Of a stretch of 64,000 nucleotides of DNA, positions 52,630-61,116 are shown piece by piece. The first letter of the stretch is position 1, and each line of letters opens with the position of its first letter. This stretch comes from Phycisphaerae bacterium. Its GTDB lineage: Bacteria > Planctomycetota > Phycisphaerae > UBA1845 > Fen-1342. The DNA lies in contig JANQNU010000059.1 of the NCBI GenBank assembly GCA_028279405.1, positions 1 through 64,000 of the forward strand, read 5' to 3'. Below the pieces are notes generated by a model that saw only the letters and a program-made list of their open reading frames with translations, did no database searches and was not told where the DNA came from. The position numbers and the translations under genes were made by a program.

Positions 52630-54390
52630 CTACTGTGGCACCGCGAAGTTGAAGTCGATATGAAGTCCGCCGGGAACGATGGTGGGGGGCGGCGTCATCC
52701 GGACCTGAACGACCGTGCCATGCTGTGGGTCGTCGCCGACACCGACCATCGCTGACTCGGCTGCCTCCTCGCTCGTGAGCCCCAGCAAGAGCTGGATCCC
52801 GCCGAGCAGCCTCTGCTGAATCTCAGGCGCCCCGAGCCCGGCCAATTGCGGCTGTTGCGCGACGATCCAGTCACTGGCAATGTTCGCAAACAACTGATAC
52901 GGCAGGCTGACCTCGAGCGTTGCATCCTGCTTTCCGCGCTCCGGCGTCACGATCGGTCGCCCCGCACTCACGCCGCCGAGCAACGTACAGGCATCGGCAT
53001 CGCGCTGGGCGCGCACCAGATTGATCCCGACGTCGTGCAACTCCGGAATCTTCGCGTCGGGGAGCGTCGCGTCGCCGGGACCCCACGGGCGCGACGCGTC
53101 GTTCGGGTTCGCGACGATCGGCAGATTGTCGAGCTTGCCCGCTTCCGAACCAAACATACGCGTCGGCCAGCGATGATTGGCAAAGGAGCGCGCCGCGCAG
53201 ATCGGCATCGCGTAGGTTCCCGGTGCCCATAGCACTTCCGACATCTTGCTCACGGTTTCCGCGAACGTGAACTCGTCACGGCCGTCCACCCGCTCGTGCA
53301 ACGGACGGAGAACGATGCGCCCCAGGACCGGGACCAGTGCTCTCGCATGCCGCTGGTCGCGCAGTGTCTTCCATTTGGCAAACTGCCAGCCGTCGCAGAG
53401 ACCGGCGAGGTTCGGCAGGTTCTTGACGAGCGGGACGCTCTTGACGTTGAAGAACGCGGCCGTCAGCGGAAAGACCACGGGGACGGGTACGCCGGCCGCG
53501 TGCTGGGCCAGCGTGTCGAGCATCGCGATATCTTGCGGGTTGTTCTCGCACGCAAAATTGGCCACGACCATGTTCGGCGTCGGAAGCTGCCCCTCGAAGA
53601 CCGGATCGATAACGTGATCCAGGAACGCGTCGACCAGCCCGTCGCGTGGGGTATCCAGAATTGCCAAGCGGGCGCCGCCGCGAAAGTCGAGTCGGTCGAC
53701 AAGGAATTTCACGCCGCGCCATGCCGCCTCCAGCCGCTGAACGTCGCCCTGTTTGTAGAGCGCGTTGGCAACGGTCGCGAGTTCGAGTTCGAGCCGTTTC
53801 AGGGTCGCGTCGAGTTGCGACACCTGGCCGGCGGAAACACGTCGCTCGGGATCGCTTGCTTGCGCCGCCAGTCGCTCGATATCCGCCTCGACCTTGCGAC
53901 TCTCGGTGGGCTCGTCGACAAGATCGAGAATGCTGCCACCGCCAGAAGCGGAAGCGGCTTCCGGGCTGGCAGCTGTGCCCGCGTCGTTGCTGCTGGTCAA
54001 CCACGTGAGCGACGGGTCCGAACCGGCGGCCGTCTGCAACGCCTGGTCGAGTTCCGACTCGGAGACACTGCCTTTTCGTCGTCCGTGAATCTTCTCGCGA
54101 AGTCGCAGCCGAGCGCGCGCCGCTGGCACCTGCTCGAGCAACGGGCCAGGCTCGAAGTCCTTGAGCGACGCGAACGCGAGCGGAAACTCCCATGTCTCGG
54201 CGGCGTTGAGCGGGTTCGGCATCGCGATTGCAAGCTGCGGCGCCGCCTCCCGCAACACGTCCGAGAAGCTGTCGGTGTCGATAGTTGTCAGGCGTGCCAA
54301 CCGGCCCGCCGTCCCGAGGTCTTCGATGAGGACAACGTGAAAACGTCGATCCTGTGTGGTCGAGGCCGGGTTTTCCGTGGCGTCCGACAT
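52630..54390 (-). CDS. Type VI secretion contractile sheath TssB-TssC fusion
   Basis: ATG at 54390 follows AAAGGAC and gives 586 residues. Residues 16-125 align with TssB/VipA: FHVVLIEDLG, DTDSFSDVLREAAPQLAIAM, FPLAFASLKDFEPGPLLEQV. An Ser/Ala-rich linker (about 128-152) leads to a TssC/VipB-like part: ILDLVDEPTES, LEAAWRGVKFLVDRL (220-234), FACENNPQDIAMLDTLA, VPVVFPLTAAFF, ICAARSFANHRWPTRMFG and LPYQLFANIASDWI. In standard systems these are two proteins that build the contractile sheath. No TssA, tube, spike, baseplate or ClpV gene lies in the flanks. It may be an orphan or part of a split system. Confidence 0.8.
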   Translation of the reverse strand: MSDATENPASTTQDRRFHVVLIEDLGTAGRLARLTTIDTDSFSDVLREAAPQLAIAMPNPLNAAETWEFPLAFASLKDFEPGPLLEQVPAARARLRLREKIHGRRKGSVSESELDQALQTAAGSDPSLTWLTSSNDAGTAASPEAASASGGGSILDLVDEPTESRKVEADIERLAAQASDPERRVSAGQVSQLDATLKRLELELATVANALYKQGDVQRLEAAWRGVKFLVDRLDFRGGARLAILDTPRDGLVDAFLDHVIDPVFEGQLPTPNMVVANFACENNPQDIAMLDTLAQHAAGVPVPVVFPLTAAFFNVKSVPLVKNLPNLAGLCDGWQFAKWKTLRDQRHARALVPVLGRIVLRPLHERVDGRDEFTFAETVSKMSEVLWAPGTYAMPICAARSFANHRWPTRMFGSEAGKLDNLPIVANPNDASRPWGPGDATLPDAKIPELHDVGINLVRAQRDADACTLLGGVSAGRPIVTPERGKQDATLEVSLPYQLFANIASDWIVAQQPQLAGLGAPEIQQRLLGGIQLLLGLTSEEAAESAMVGVGDDPQHGTVVQVRMTPPPTIVPGGLHIDFNFAVPQ

Positions 54391-54540
54391 GGGTCTGTCC
54401 TTTATTATGGGATCCCGTTCCGCACATGCAGGATCGCGCGCGGCCGTGCGATCGTCAAGTTTTTCCCCGACGGGGCAGACAGGCCGCAAAAAGAGCTATA
54501 CTTATTAGGAATCGAGCCACCTCCATCTTGGGAGCAATGA

Positions 54541-55410
54541 ATGTTGAGACGAAATCTGTTGGCGACTGGTGTTCTGGCCCTGTTCGTGGCGGCTGCAGTC
54601 GCTGGCGAAGAAGAGACCAAGCTGAAATGGCTCAAGAGCTGGGACGAGGCGGTCACGACGGCGAAGAAGGAGAGCAAACCGATCTTCGTCGATGTGTTTA
54701 CGACATGGTGCGGCCCTTGCAAGATGCTGGACAAGCGGACGTTCACCGACGACCGCTTCAAGAAGTTCGCGCAGCACGTCGTGCTGCTCAAGCAGGATGC
54801 AGAGAAGGAAGGCCGCGATCTTGCGAAGAAGTACGAAGTCGGCGGTTACCCGACGCTGCTACTCGTCGGCGCCGACGGCGAGCTGATGGGCCGCATGATG
54901 GGGTTCCAGCCGGCGGAGCCGCTCGTAGCCGGCATGACCAAGATCATTGATGCGACAAAACGCCTGCCGGCATTGACGGAGGCGCTCAAGAAGACGCCGA
55001 ACGATCCCAAGCTCAATATGGAGTATGCGGACGCGCTGTTCACCCGCGGCTCCGACGCCGAGGGCATGAAGGTCATGGCCAAACTCGACGAGTTGGGTGT
55101 CAATGACCCGGCGATGGCGCCGCTCTATCTCAGAATGGCTGAGGCGGTATACAAAACGACGCCGCGTGAGGAGCAGGAAGGCGCAATCCAGCGGATCCTC
55201 GAACTCGGCAAACGTGCAGAGGCCATTGCCAACGAGCCCAAGAGCAAGGCGGAAGCGCACCTTCTTCAGGCTCAGATTCAGATGATGCTGGGGGATCAGG
55301 CGGCGGCTCGCAAGCACGCACAAGCCGTCACGGCGCTGGCAGACGCACCGAAGCAGCAGAAGGCGTACGCGGAACGAATCCTCGCGAGCCTGAAGGCGGC
55401 CGAGAGCTAA
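54541..55410 (+). CDS. Exported thioredoxin-fold protein with CGPC site
   Basis: The 289-residue protein starts with a signal peptide (about 1-21, VLALFVAAAVAG). The thioredoxin domain (about 25-145) has FVDVFTTWCGPCKML and the cis-proline loop EVGGYPTLLLV. The C-terminal half is helical, TPR-like (LTEALKKTPNDPKLNMEYADALF, then IQRILELGKRAEAIAN). It should act as an oxidoreductase in the periplasm. A TATACT hexamer at 54497-54502 may belong to its promoter. The next gene is a duplicate. Confidence 0.88.
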   Translation: MLRRNLLATGVLALFVAAAVAGEEETKLKWLKSWDEAVTTAKKESKPIFVDVFTTWCGPCKMLDKRTFTDDRFKKFAQHVVLLKQDAEKEGRDLAKKYEVGGYPTLLLVGADGELMGRMMGFQPAEPLVAGMTKIIDATKRLPALTEALKKTPNDPKLNMEYADALFTRGSDAEGMKVMAKLDELGVNDPAMAPLYLRMAEAVYKTTPREEQEGAIQRILELGKRAEAIANEPKSKAEAHLLQAQIQMMLGDQAAARKHAQAVTALADAPKQQKAYAERILASLKAAES

Positions 55411-55518
55411 GCCAACCGCGATTTTTCCCGGCCCGCGGTCGAATCGCGCACCGCGGGCCTCCAACCACGCACAACGGTCCATGTCCCGGGGCGAGCCAAC
55501 AGGACATCGGAGGCGGGA

Positions 55519-56394
55519 ATGTCAACCTACTACGCGTCCGCGTGGTGCGGACTGGTCTTGAGTTGCGCCGTCACGGTCGGAGCGGAGCCGGAGAAACAGC
55601 AGCACGTCCCATGGCTCAACCGCTGGGACGCCGCGGTGGCAGCAGCCCGACCTGCGGACAAGCCGATCCTGCTGTATTTCCACACCAAGACCTGCGCGCC
55701 GTGCAAGGTGCTCGAGGCCAAGACGTTTCCCGACCGGCAGTTCCGACGGTTTGCGGAGGGTGTCGTCCTGCTCAAACAGGACGCCGACGTGGAAGGGAAG
55801 GCCACCGCCAAACGCTACGAGGTGCGTGGCTATCCGACCATGCTGCTGCTCGAGCCGGACGGCACTGTTATGGGACGCGTAATCGGCTTCCGCGACGCGG
55901 GCCCGTTGGTGGCCGCGTTGAAGGAGATTATTGCTGCTTGCAAGCGGATGCCGGAGATCGACGCAGCGTTGACCAAAGCGCCTGACGACCCTCAGTTGAA
56001 CATGGAGTACGCTCGGCTACTGTTCGTTCGCGGAGATAGCGCCGCCGGGCTGAAACAGATCGAACGCCTGGACGCGTTGGGTATCCGTGAGGCCGCGATG
56101 GTGCCGCTGTACTTGCGTTCGGTACAGGCGGCTTATGAGACGGGGTCATGGAGCGATCCGGCGGGCATGGCCAAGCGAATCGTCCATCTGGCCTCGAAGG
56201 CAGACGCACTCGCGACGGAGCCGGGCCATCAGGCGGACGCGAAGCTAGCTTTGGCTGAGGCGTACATGATGCTCGGCGAAGTCGGGAAAGCTCGGCGTTA
56301 CGCCGAGGCGATCACCAAGATGGCCGACGCGTCTGCGGAGCAGCGGTCGGCGGCCGAGAAGATGGTCGAGAAACTGAAAGGCCGCGGCAATTAG
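55519..56394 (+). CDS. Exported thioredoxin-fold protein with CAPC site, tandem paralog
   Basis: The 291-residue protein starts with a short signal peptide (about 1-22) and has the same order of parts as the gene before it: WLNRWDAAVAAARPADKPILLYFHTKTCAPCKVLEAKTFPDRQF, EVRGYPTMLLLEPDG, then the TPR-like half (IDAALTKAPDDPQLNMEYARLLF). The active site is CAPC instead of CGPC. Sequence identity to its neighbour is moderate, so the duplication is not recent. A hairpin follows the stop. Confidence 0.87.
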   Translation: MSTYYASAWCGLVLSCAVTVGAEPEKQQHVPWLNRWDAAVAAARPADKPILLYFHTKTCAPCKVLEAKTFPDRQFRRFAEGVVLLKQDADVEGKATAKRYEVRGYPTMLLLEPDGTVMGRVIGFRDAGPLVAALKEIIAACKRMPEIDAALTKAPDDPQLNMEYARLLFVRGDSAAGLKQIERLDALGIREAAMVPLYLRSVQAAYETGSWSDPAGMAKRIVHLASKADALATEPGHQADAKLALAEAYMMLGEVGKARRYAEAITKMADASAEQRSAAEKMVEKLKGRGN

Positions 56395-56395
56395 C

Positions 56396-56520
56396 CAGGG
56401 TTCCAGAGTGGGGGACGCTTTTTGGGGCAACGTCCCGCAGGGTAGAACCCTGGGGCACCAAGCGCGCCATTGACCGCTCGCTTGCGCTCGCGGCTCGCAC
56501 GTTGAGTGTCCGGTTCGTGC
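56396..56520. repeat. Hairpin and dispersed repeat downstream of the thioredoxin pair
   Basis: The 302-base gap 56395-56696 has no gene. CAGGGTTC (56396-56403) pairs with GAACCCTG (56445-56452), and GGGACG (56412-56417) with CGTCCC (56431-56436); there is no T run, so it is a hairpin rather than a clear terminator. A CCGCTCGCTTGCGCTCGCGG module follows at 56473-56492. A TATACT at 56634-56639 sits before the cyclophilin gene. Confidence 0.65.
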
Positions 56521-56696
56521 AGGGGCCTGAGGCGCAGACACAGGCCTCGCAAAGGAGCTTCGTTGCTCGCGCAGCATCTGCGCTTGCCGAGCTGCCGTAA
56601 AATGGACTATGGCGATCGTCCGAATTGTGCGAATATACTATGTGGATGTCCCGAGTCGGCTGCTCCGGCTCGACCAATCTTGATACGGGAACTGGA

Positions 56697-57947
56697 ATGA
56701 TTCGAGTAACGCTCTTCGGGTTGTTGTTATTGCCGCTCGCGCAGATCCTGCCGGACGGCTGTCCGATGCAGGGTGAACCGCCGACCACGACGCCGGAGCC
56801 CGTCGATCGTCGGCCGATCGAGACCAGCGCGTCGGCGAGTCCCGATCGGGCCGCCACGGATGAAATGGTCGAGTTGACAGCGAGCGTCGCGAATCCGAGC
56901 GGGGTTTCGTTCAGTTGGTTTCAGGTCTCCGGGCCCGGTGCTCGTCTAACGAACGCTGACAGCGCCACGGCGCGTTTTTCAGCGCCTTCGCTCCGTGAGG
57001 ATGCCACGTTGCGGTTCATGGTGTCCACGACAAACGCCGCCGGCGATGTGGGTCGGGCGACGGTGGACGTGCTGGTACTGCTGGATGATACGTTGCCATT
57101 CGACCCGGACGACGGCAGCGGGCCGAATCCCGGCGATGGTGGGACCGGAAGCCTGGTGGCCCGTGCGGGGGTCGATCAGCAAGTACGCGGCGGCGACCTC
57201 GTTACGCTCGATGCGTCGGGCAGCCGTGGAACCGGGCTCAGCTTTCGCTGGCGCCAGGTCGGCGGTCCGATGGTGCAACTGATCGAGGATGACTCGGCGA
57301 TGCCCAGTTTCGTGGCACCGGCGGAATCTGCGGGGCTGAACACGGTCGAGTTCGAGGTCATTGTCACCGACAACAAGGGAGCGAGCGACACCGACCGGGT
57401 GCTGGTGCGCATCATGCCACCGGGCGGCGACCCGGATGACGATACGATGCCGCAGGTACGCTTGGTCACGAATTTTGGCAACATCGTGCTCGAGCTGAAT
57501 CCGGCCGCGGCGCCGATTACCGTCGAGAATTTCCTGCAATATGTGGATGAAGGCTTTTACACCAACACGCTGTTCCACCGGGTCGTACCGGGGTTCGTGG
57601 TTCAGGGTGGGGGCTTCCTGCCGGGGCTGACACCGAAGGATACACGTGACCCGATCGCGTTGGAGGCGGATAACGGGTTGCAGAACGACCAGGCCACCGT
57701 CGGTATGGCACGAACCAACGCCCCGAATTCCGCGACTTCGCAGTTCTATATCAACCTGGTGGACAACGACAGCCTGAACGCGGACACGCAGCCGCCGGGC
57801 TTTGCGGTGTTCGGCCGGGTGGTGGAAGGGTTCGACATCGTCACCCGCATCGCCGCCGTCGCGACGGAATCGCGAGACGGTTTCATGGACGTGCCGGTCA
57901 ATGACGTGCTCATTCGGCGTGCGGAGCGCGTTACTCCTGAGAATTGA
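56697..57947 (+). CDS. Exported cyclophilin-type peptidyl-prolyl isomerase with Ig-like domains
   Basis: ATG at 56697 gives 416 residues. A signal peptide ends near a possible lipobox (QILPDGC). Two PKD/Ig-like domains follow: about 45-130 (VELTASVANPSGVSFSWFQVSG) and about 155-245 (LVTLDASGSRGTGLSFRWRQVGG). The cyclophilin domain is at about 255-416, with LVTNFGNIVLELNP, FLQYVDEGFYTNTLFHRVVPGFVVQGGGF, MARTNAPNSATSQFYINL and FAVFGRVVEGFDIV. It isomerises prolines and probably folds envelope proteins. The Gly/Asp linkers are typical of cell-surface planctomycete proteins. Confidence 0.9.
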   Translation: MIRVTLFGLLLLPLAQILPDGCPMQGEPPTTTPEPVDRRPIETSASASPDRAATDEMVELTASVANPSGVSFSWFQVSGPGARLTNADSATARFSAPSLREDATLRFMVSTTNAAGDVGRATVDVLVLLDDTLPFDPDDGSGPNPGDGGTGSLVARAGVDQQVRGGDLVTLDASGSRGTGLSFRWRQVGGPMVQLIEDDSAMPSFVAPAESAGLNTVEFEVIVTDNKGASDTDRVLVRIMPPGGDPDDDTMPQVRLVTNFGNIVLELNPAAAPITVENFLQYVDEGFYTNTLFHRVVPGFVVQGGGFLPGLTPKDTRDPIALEADNGLQNDQATVGMARTNAPNSATSQFYINLVDNDSLNADTQPPGFAVFGRVVEGFDIVTRIAAVATESRDGFMDVPVNDVLIRRAERVTPEN

Positions 57948-57983
57948 TCGGGTTGTGCGGCCGGTCGATCCGATAGCAGCGCT

Positions 57984-59087
57984 ATGGCCCAGCTTGACGC
58001 CGAAACCCGACCGACTTGTAGCCGCGTGAGCCGGCTCGCGATACCGGTCACGTTCACGCCGACGTTGAAGGCCAAGCCGTGGGGGGGCAACGCTCTGGCT
58101 CGGCTTTTCGGTCGCGCGATCCCTGAAGCGGAAACAATCGGCGAATCATGGGAAGTGGCGGATTTGGCCGACACCGTCGCGACGGTGCGCGGCGGACCAC
58201 TTGCCGGCACCCGGCTTGACGATCTGCGCGCCGTTTGGGGCCCGTGGCCGCGCGGCATCGGGGCGGATGACGGTCGATTCCCGCTGCTGATCAAGTTTCT
58301 CGATGCCCGCGAAGCGCTCAGCGTTCAGGTCCACCCATGTCCGGAGCACGCCGATTCGGACGGCCTACCGATCAAGCATGAGGCATGGTACGTCGTCGAC
58401 GCGGAGCCCGGCGCGGTGATCTATGCCGGCTTGAAGCCGGGAGTCACGCCGACCGATTTGGCCCGGCATGCTGGTGAGGCGGGCTGTGTCGATCTCCTGC
58501 GGACCTGGCCGGTCACGCGCGGTGATTGCTTCTATCTGCCGAGCGGGACGGTGCACGCACTGGGAGCCGGGGTCGTGGTTGCGGAAGTGCAGACGCCGTC
58601 TGACGTCACTTATCGTTTGTACGACTGGGATCGCACGGGCACCGACGGAAGTCGGCGTGACTTACATCTCGAGCAGGCCCTGCGACACGCACGGTTCGAC
58701 GTACGCGATGACGATATTCGGCCGCTGGCTGTGCCATGCGACAGTGGCCGCATGCGGCGCATCGCTTGCGATCATTTCGCGATCGACGAGATTCGCATTC
58801 CGCCGAAGCCTGGTGGGGTCGGCGATGAGCCCGATCGTACGCCCATTTGCCTCGATCCGGCACGACTGTGCATCTGGATCGTGCTCGAGGGCGCGGTCTC
58901 GCTGGACTGGTCCGTAGCAACAACAGCCGGAGCGACGACAAACCAGTCTCAACAACAGCCGAATGAATCCCTCGCGCTTCGGGCCGGCGAGGTCGGCCTG
59001 TTGCCGGGCGCCGGAGCTGTTGCGACGGCTGGTGCCACGCCCGGCGCGCACATCCTCGAAGTGACGCTGACGCCAGCGCGCGTGTAG
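57984..59087 (+). CDS. manA: Mannose-6-phosphate isomerase, type I
   Basis: The 367-residue protein is a cupin metalloenzyme. PLLIKFLDAREALSVQVHP and EHADSDGLPIKHEAWYVVDAEPGA hold zinc ligands (His, Glu) and the LPSGTVHALGAGVVVAEVQTPSDVTYRLYDWDR segment is the class I signature. It converts fructose-6-phosphate to mannose-6-phosphate. A start at GTG 58026, giving a form nearer family length, is an alternative to ATG 57984. The C-terminal 100 residues are more diverged. Confidence 0.9.
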   Translation: MAQLDAETRPTCSRVSRLAIPVTFTPTLKAKPWGGNALARLFGRAIPEAETIGESWEVADLADTVATVRGGPLAGTRLDDLRAVWGPWPRGIGADDGRFPLLIKFLDAREALSVQVHPCPEHADSDGLPIKHEAWYVVDAEPGAVIYAGLKPGVTPTDLARHAGEAGCVDLLRTWPVTRGDCFYLPSGTVHALGAGVVVAEVQTPSDVTYRLYDWDRTGTDGSRRDLHLEQALRHARFDVRDDDIRPLAVPCDSGRMRRIACDHFAIDEIRIPPKPGGVGDEPDRTPICLDPARLCIWIVLEGAVSLDWSVATTAGATTNQSQQQPNESLALRAGEVGLLPGAGAVATAGATPGAHILEVTLTPARV

Positions 59088-59090
59088 CGC

Positions 59091-59243
59091 TCACGCCGAC
59101 TTCGCGATCGTTCCACATTCCGGACAGCGCGGCGAATCGAGCCCATGCAGCGAGTAGCCGCAGTTTCGGCACAGGCCGCGCCGCGATCGGCGAAACTGGG
59201 CAACATCGCGCCAGACCGCCAGCGGAATCGGCAGCAAGGCCAA
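59091..59243 (-). CDS. Small zinc-ribbon protein with one membrane helix
   Basis: The frame opens upstream inside the GNAT gene; a TTG at 59243 is a plausible start and gives 50 residues, starting LALLPIPLAVWRDVAQF. The end has CRNCGYSLHGL and RCPECG, the same zinc ribbon as the proteins at 3753 and 41183. The helix would anchor it. The start is uncertain, and the gene may overlap the end of the GNAT gene. The ribbon makes it more than a chance frame. Confidence 0.5.
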   Translation of the reverse strand: MALLPIPLAVWRDVAQFRRSRRGLCRNCGYSLHGLDSPRCPECGTIAKSA

Positions 59244-59248
59244 GAGTA

Positions 59249-59755
59249 CTAGCGTACCCAGCGAGCCATGAGGATCTCGTCCGCGTCGCCGCGCGCCAGG
59301 CGGACCTGCCCTCGCCGACGTCCCTCCTCCACGAAACCGAACCGCCGATACAACTTCAGTCCGAGTGTGTTCGTGCTGTAGACCGAGAGGTACACCCTTT
59401 CGATCCCGGGATTCGCCGACGCCCAGTCCAGCCCCGCTTCCATCATCGCCGACCCGATCCCACGGCCGCGCCACGTGGTCCCGAGCACCATGCCCAACTC
59501 GACCGTGTGCCCCATTCGCCGATGGGCATGGCCGATGAGGCCCAGCAAGCCGACGATCTCGCGCTCGACCTGCGCCAGCATCAACAGGCTGGTCGGCCCA
59601 TCACAGAACGAACGAATGAACGCTTCCTCCCCGGAAACGTGCGTCGGCAACTCGTCCGGCGACCGCACCTGGTCGGTCGAACGCATCGCGAGATGGGTGA
59701 ATGAGAGCACGGCAGCCGCGTCGGCGATCTCCACCGACCGGAACGACACAGTCAT
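59249..59755 (-). CDS. GNAT family N-acetyltransferase
   Basis: ATG at 59755 (after GGGGAC) gives 168 residues; ATG at 59788 and a start at 59818 are alternatives. TVSFRSVEIADAAAVLSF is the first strand and helix; HTVELGMVLGTTWRGRGIGSAMMEAGLDWA is motif A with the acetyl-CoA loop, followed by IERVYLSVYSTNTLGLKLYRRFGFVEEGRRRGQ. It resembles the RimJ/RimL-like branch. Its target is unknown. It lies downstream of thyX on the same strand. Confidence 0.87.
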   Translation of the reverse strand: MTVSFRSVEIADAAAVLSFTHLAMRSTDQVRSPDELPTHVSGEEAFIRSFCDGPTSLLMLAQVEREIVGLLGLIGHAHRRMGHTVELGMVLGTTWRGRGIGSAMMEAGLDWASANPGIERVYLSVYSTNTLGLKLYRRFGFVEEGRRRGQVRLARGDADEILMARWVR

Positions 59756-59840
59756 GTCCCCACGAATCGATTTCGTGATCGGCCGCATCGTTCCCACAAA
59801 GCGCGCTCCTGGCAGCAAAGCGATGCGTCACCGGTCGGCT

Positions 59841-60611
59841 TCAGACCTTGCGATACTCGGTGTGCGCGATCTCCGTGCCGTCGTCGAGTTCCTCGATCTT
59901 GTAGTCCCCGAACAGCGTCGGCGACTCCTGCTGCATGATTCGCAGCACCTCGATCGCGACCTTCCGGATCTCCACTTCGGCATGCTCGTTGGCCCGCAGC
60001 TCGACGAAGTGGCGCAAGGCGCGGGCATTGGCGGTCACGAAGATCTTCGTTTCGGTCGCGTTCGGCAGCACGCTTCGGGCGGCCTGCCGGGCAAGCTTTC
60101 GCCGAAGTGTCGCCGACGGTTCGTCCGCGTACTTCTGCGCCAGCCCCTCGACCAGACGACAATAGGCTTCGTGCGATTGACGAATCGACTCCTCCCAAAG
60201 CGCGTGCAGCTCGGGATCGTCGGCGATGCAGTCGGGCTCGACGAAATCGGACGTGCTCTCGTCGACGTAACGCTGCGAGAGTTGCGAGTAACCGAAGCCC
60301 GCACGATGCCGGATCAGCTCGTGCGTGAACGACCGGGATACGCCGGTGAACAGGAAGTTCCACACTGCGTGTTCCAGCACGGAGCCATGCTGCATGCCGA
60401 TAATGTTCTGGAGGTACTCCGCGTTGGTCTTGCGACCCTTGCCGTAGGACATGTAACAAACGCGCCCGGCCGCCTCACACAGAACTTCGGCGCCGACCTC
60501 GCTGTCCGTCTGCCAACTGGCTTCATGGTCACGCAGGAACGCGTCGATCGCCGCCTGCTCCACAACCTGCCGACCGACCAGATACACACTCGGGTCTCGA
60601 ACGATCTTCAT
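59841..60611 (-). CDS. thyX: Flavin-dependent thymidylate synthase ThyX
   Basis: The 256-residue protein has LQNIIGMQHGSVLEHAVWNFLFTGVSRSFTHELIRHR followed by AGFGYSQLSQRYVDES. The usual ThyX signature RHRx7S is changed to RHRx8S, but flanking SQRY is retained. The second half (LRRKLARQAARSVLPNATETKIFVTANARALRHFVELR) matches the family. It makes dTMP from dUMP with FAD, NADPH and methylene-tetrahydrofolate. thyA is not in the window. Confidence 0.9.
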   Translation of the reverse strand: MKIVRDPSVYLVGRQVVEQAAIDAFLRDHEASWQTDSEVGAEVLCEAAGRVCYMSYGKGRKTNAEYLQNIIGMQHGSVLEHAVWNFLFTGVSRSFTHELIRHRAGFGYSQLSQRYVDESTSDFVEPDCIADDPELHALWEESIRQSHEAYCRLVEGLAQKYADEPSATLRRKLARQAARSVLPNATETKIFVTANARALRHFVELRANEHAEVEIRKVAIEVLRIMQQESPTLFGDYKIEELDDGTEIAHTEYRKV

Positions 60612-60717
60612 CGCACCGCCTCCTTGCCTCCTGCCTCTCGAATCTTGTCGAACAGGATCTTACATCGAAGCCGTGCGGAGCGGAATCCAACGAGTGGCGT
60701 AGGGAGCAAGCGTCTTC

Positions 60718-61090
60718 CGTCGCTTGCGCTCACGGCTCGTTTCGCGGGCCCGGGTTCGTCCGATCAGCCGGGTGGCACTGGTGGCTTGCTACCAGTGTTC
60801 AGGGCGTGCTTGCCCGGAATTCGCTCAATCCAACAAGGGTCTGATCAAACGCACGTACCCAACACTGGCGGACAAGCCGCCAGTGCCACCCGCCGTCCCC
60901 TCGCTCGCGCCCGGGGCTCGTGATGTGGCCAGGGGGCGCCAGTGCGAGCCCGGAGCGCAAGCGACGGGTCATTCCTTCACCCCCAAGAAGAGCTGGCGCA
61001 CCAAGCCACGGAGCGCTCCCGTTCACCTCACGTACCCTGATCCCCTCGCTCACGCTCGGGGCTCGTTGTGTGGCCAGGGGAGCGCCGGTG
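60718..61090. repeat. Repeat-rich intergenic region with a complete two-armed element
   Basis: No gene is supported in 60612-61116. A GTCGCTTGCGCTCACGGCTC module lies at about 60718-60742. A complete two-armed element fills 60770-60891: left arm GGGTGGCACTGGTGGCTTGC, right arm its inverse ending GCCAGTGCCACCC. CTCGCTCGCGCCCGGGGCTC (60899-60918), GAGCCCGGAGCGCAAGCGAC (60947-60966) and CTCGCTCACGCTCGGGGCTC (61046-61065) follow. Confidence 0.75.
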
Positions 61091-61116
61091 CGGGCCCGGG
61101 TTCGTCCGATCGGCAC

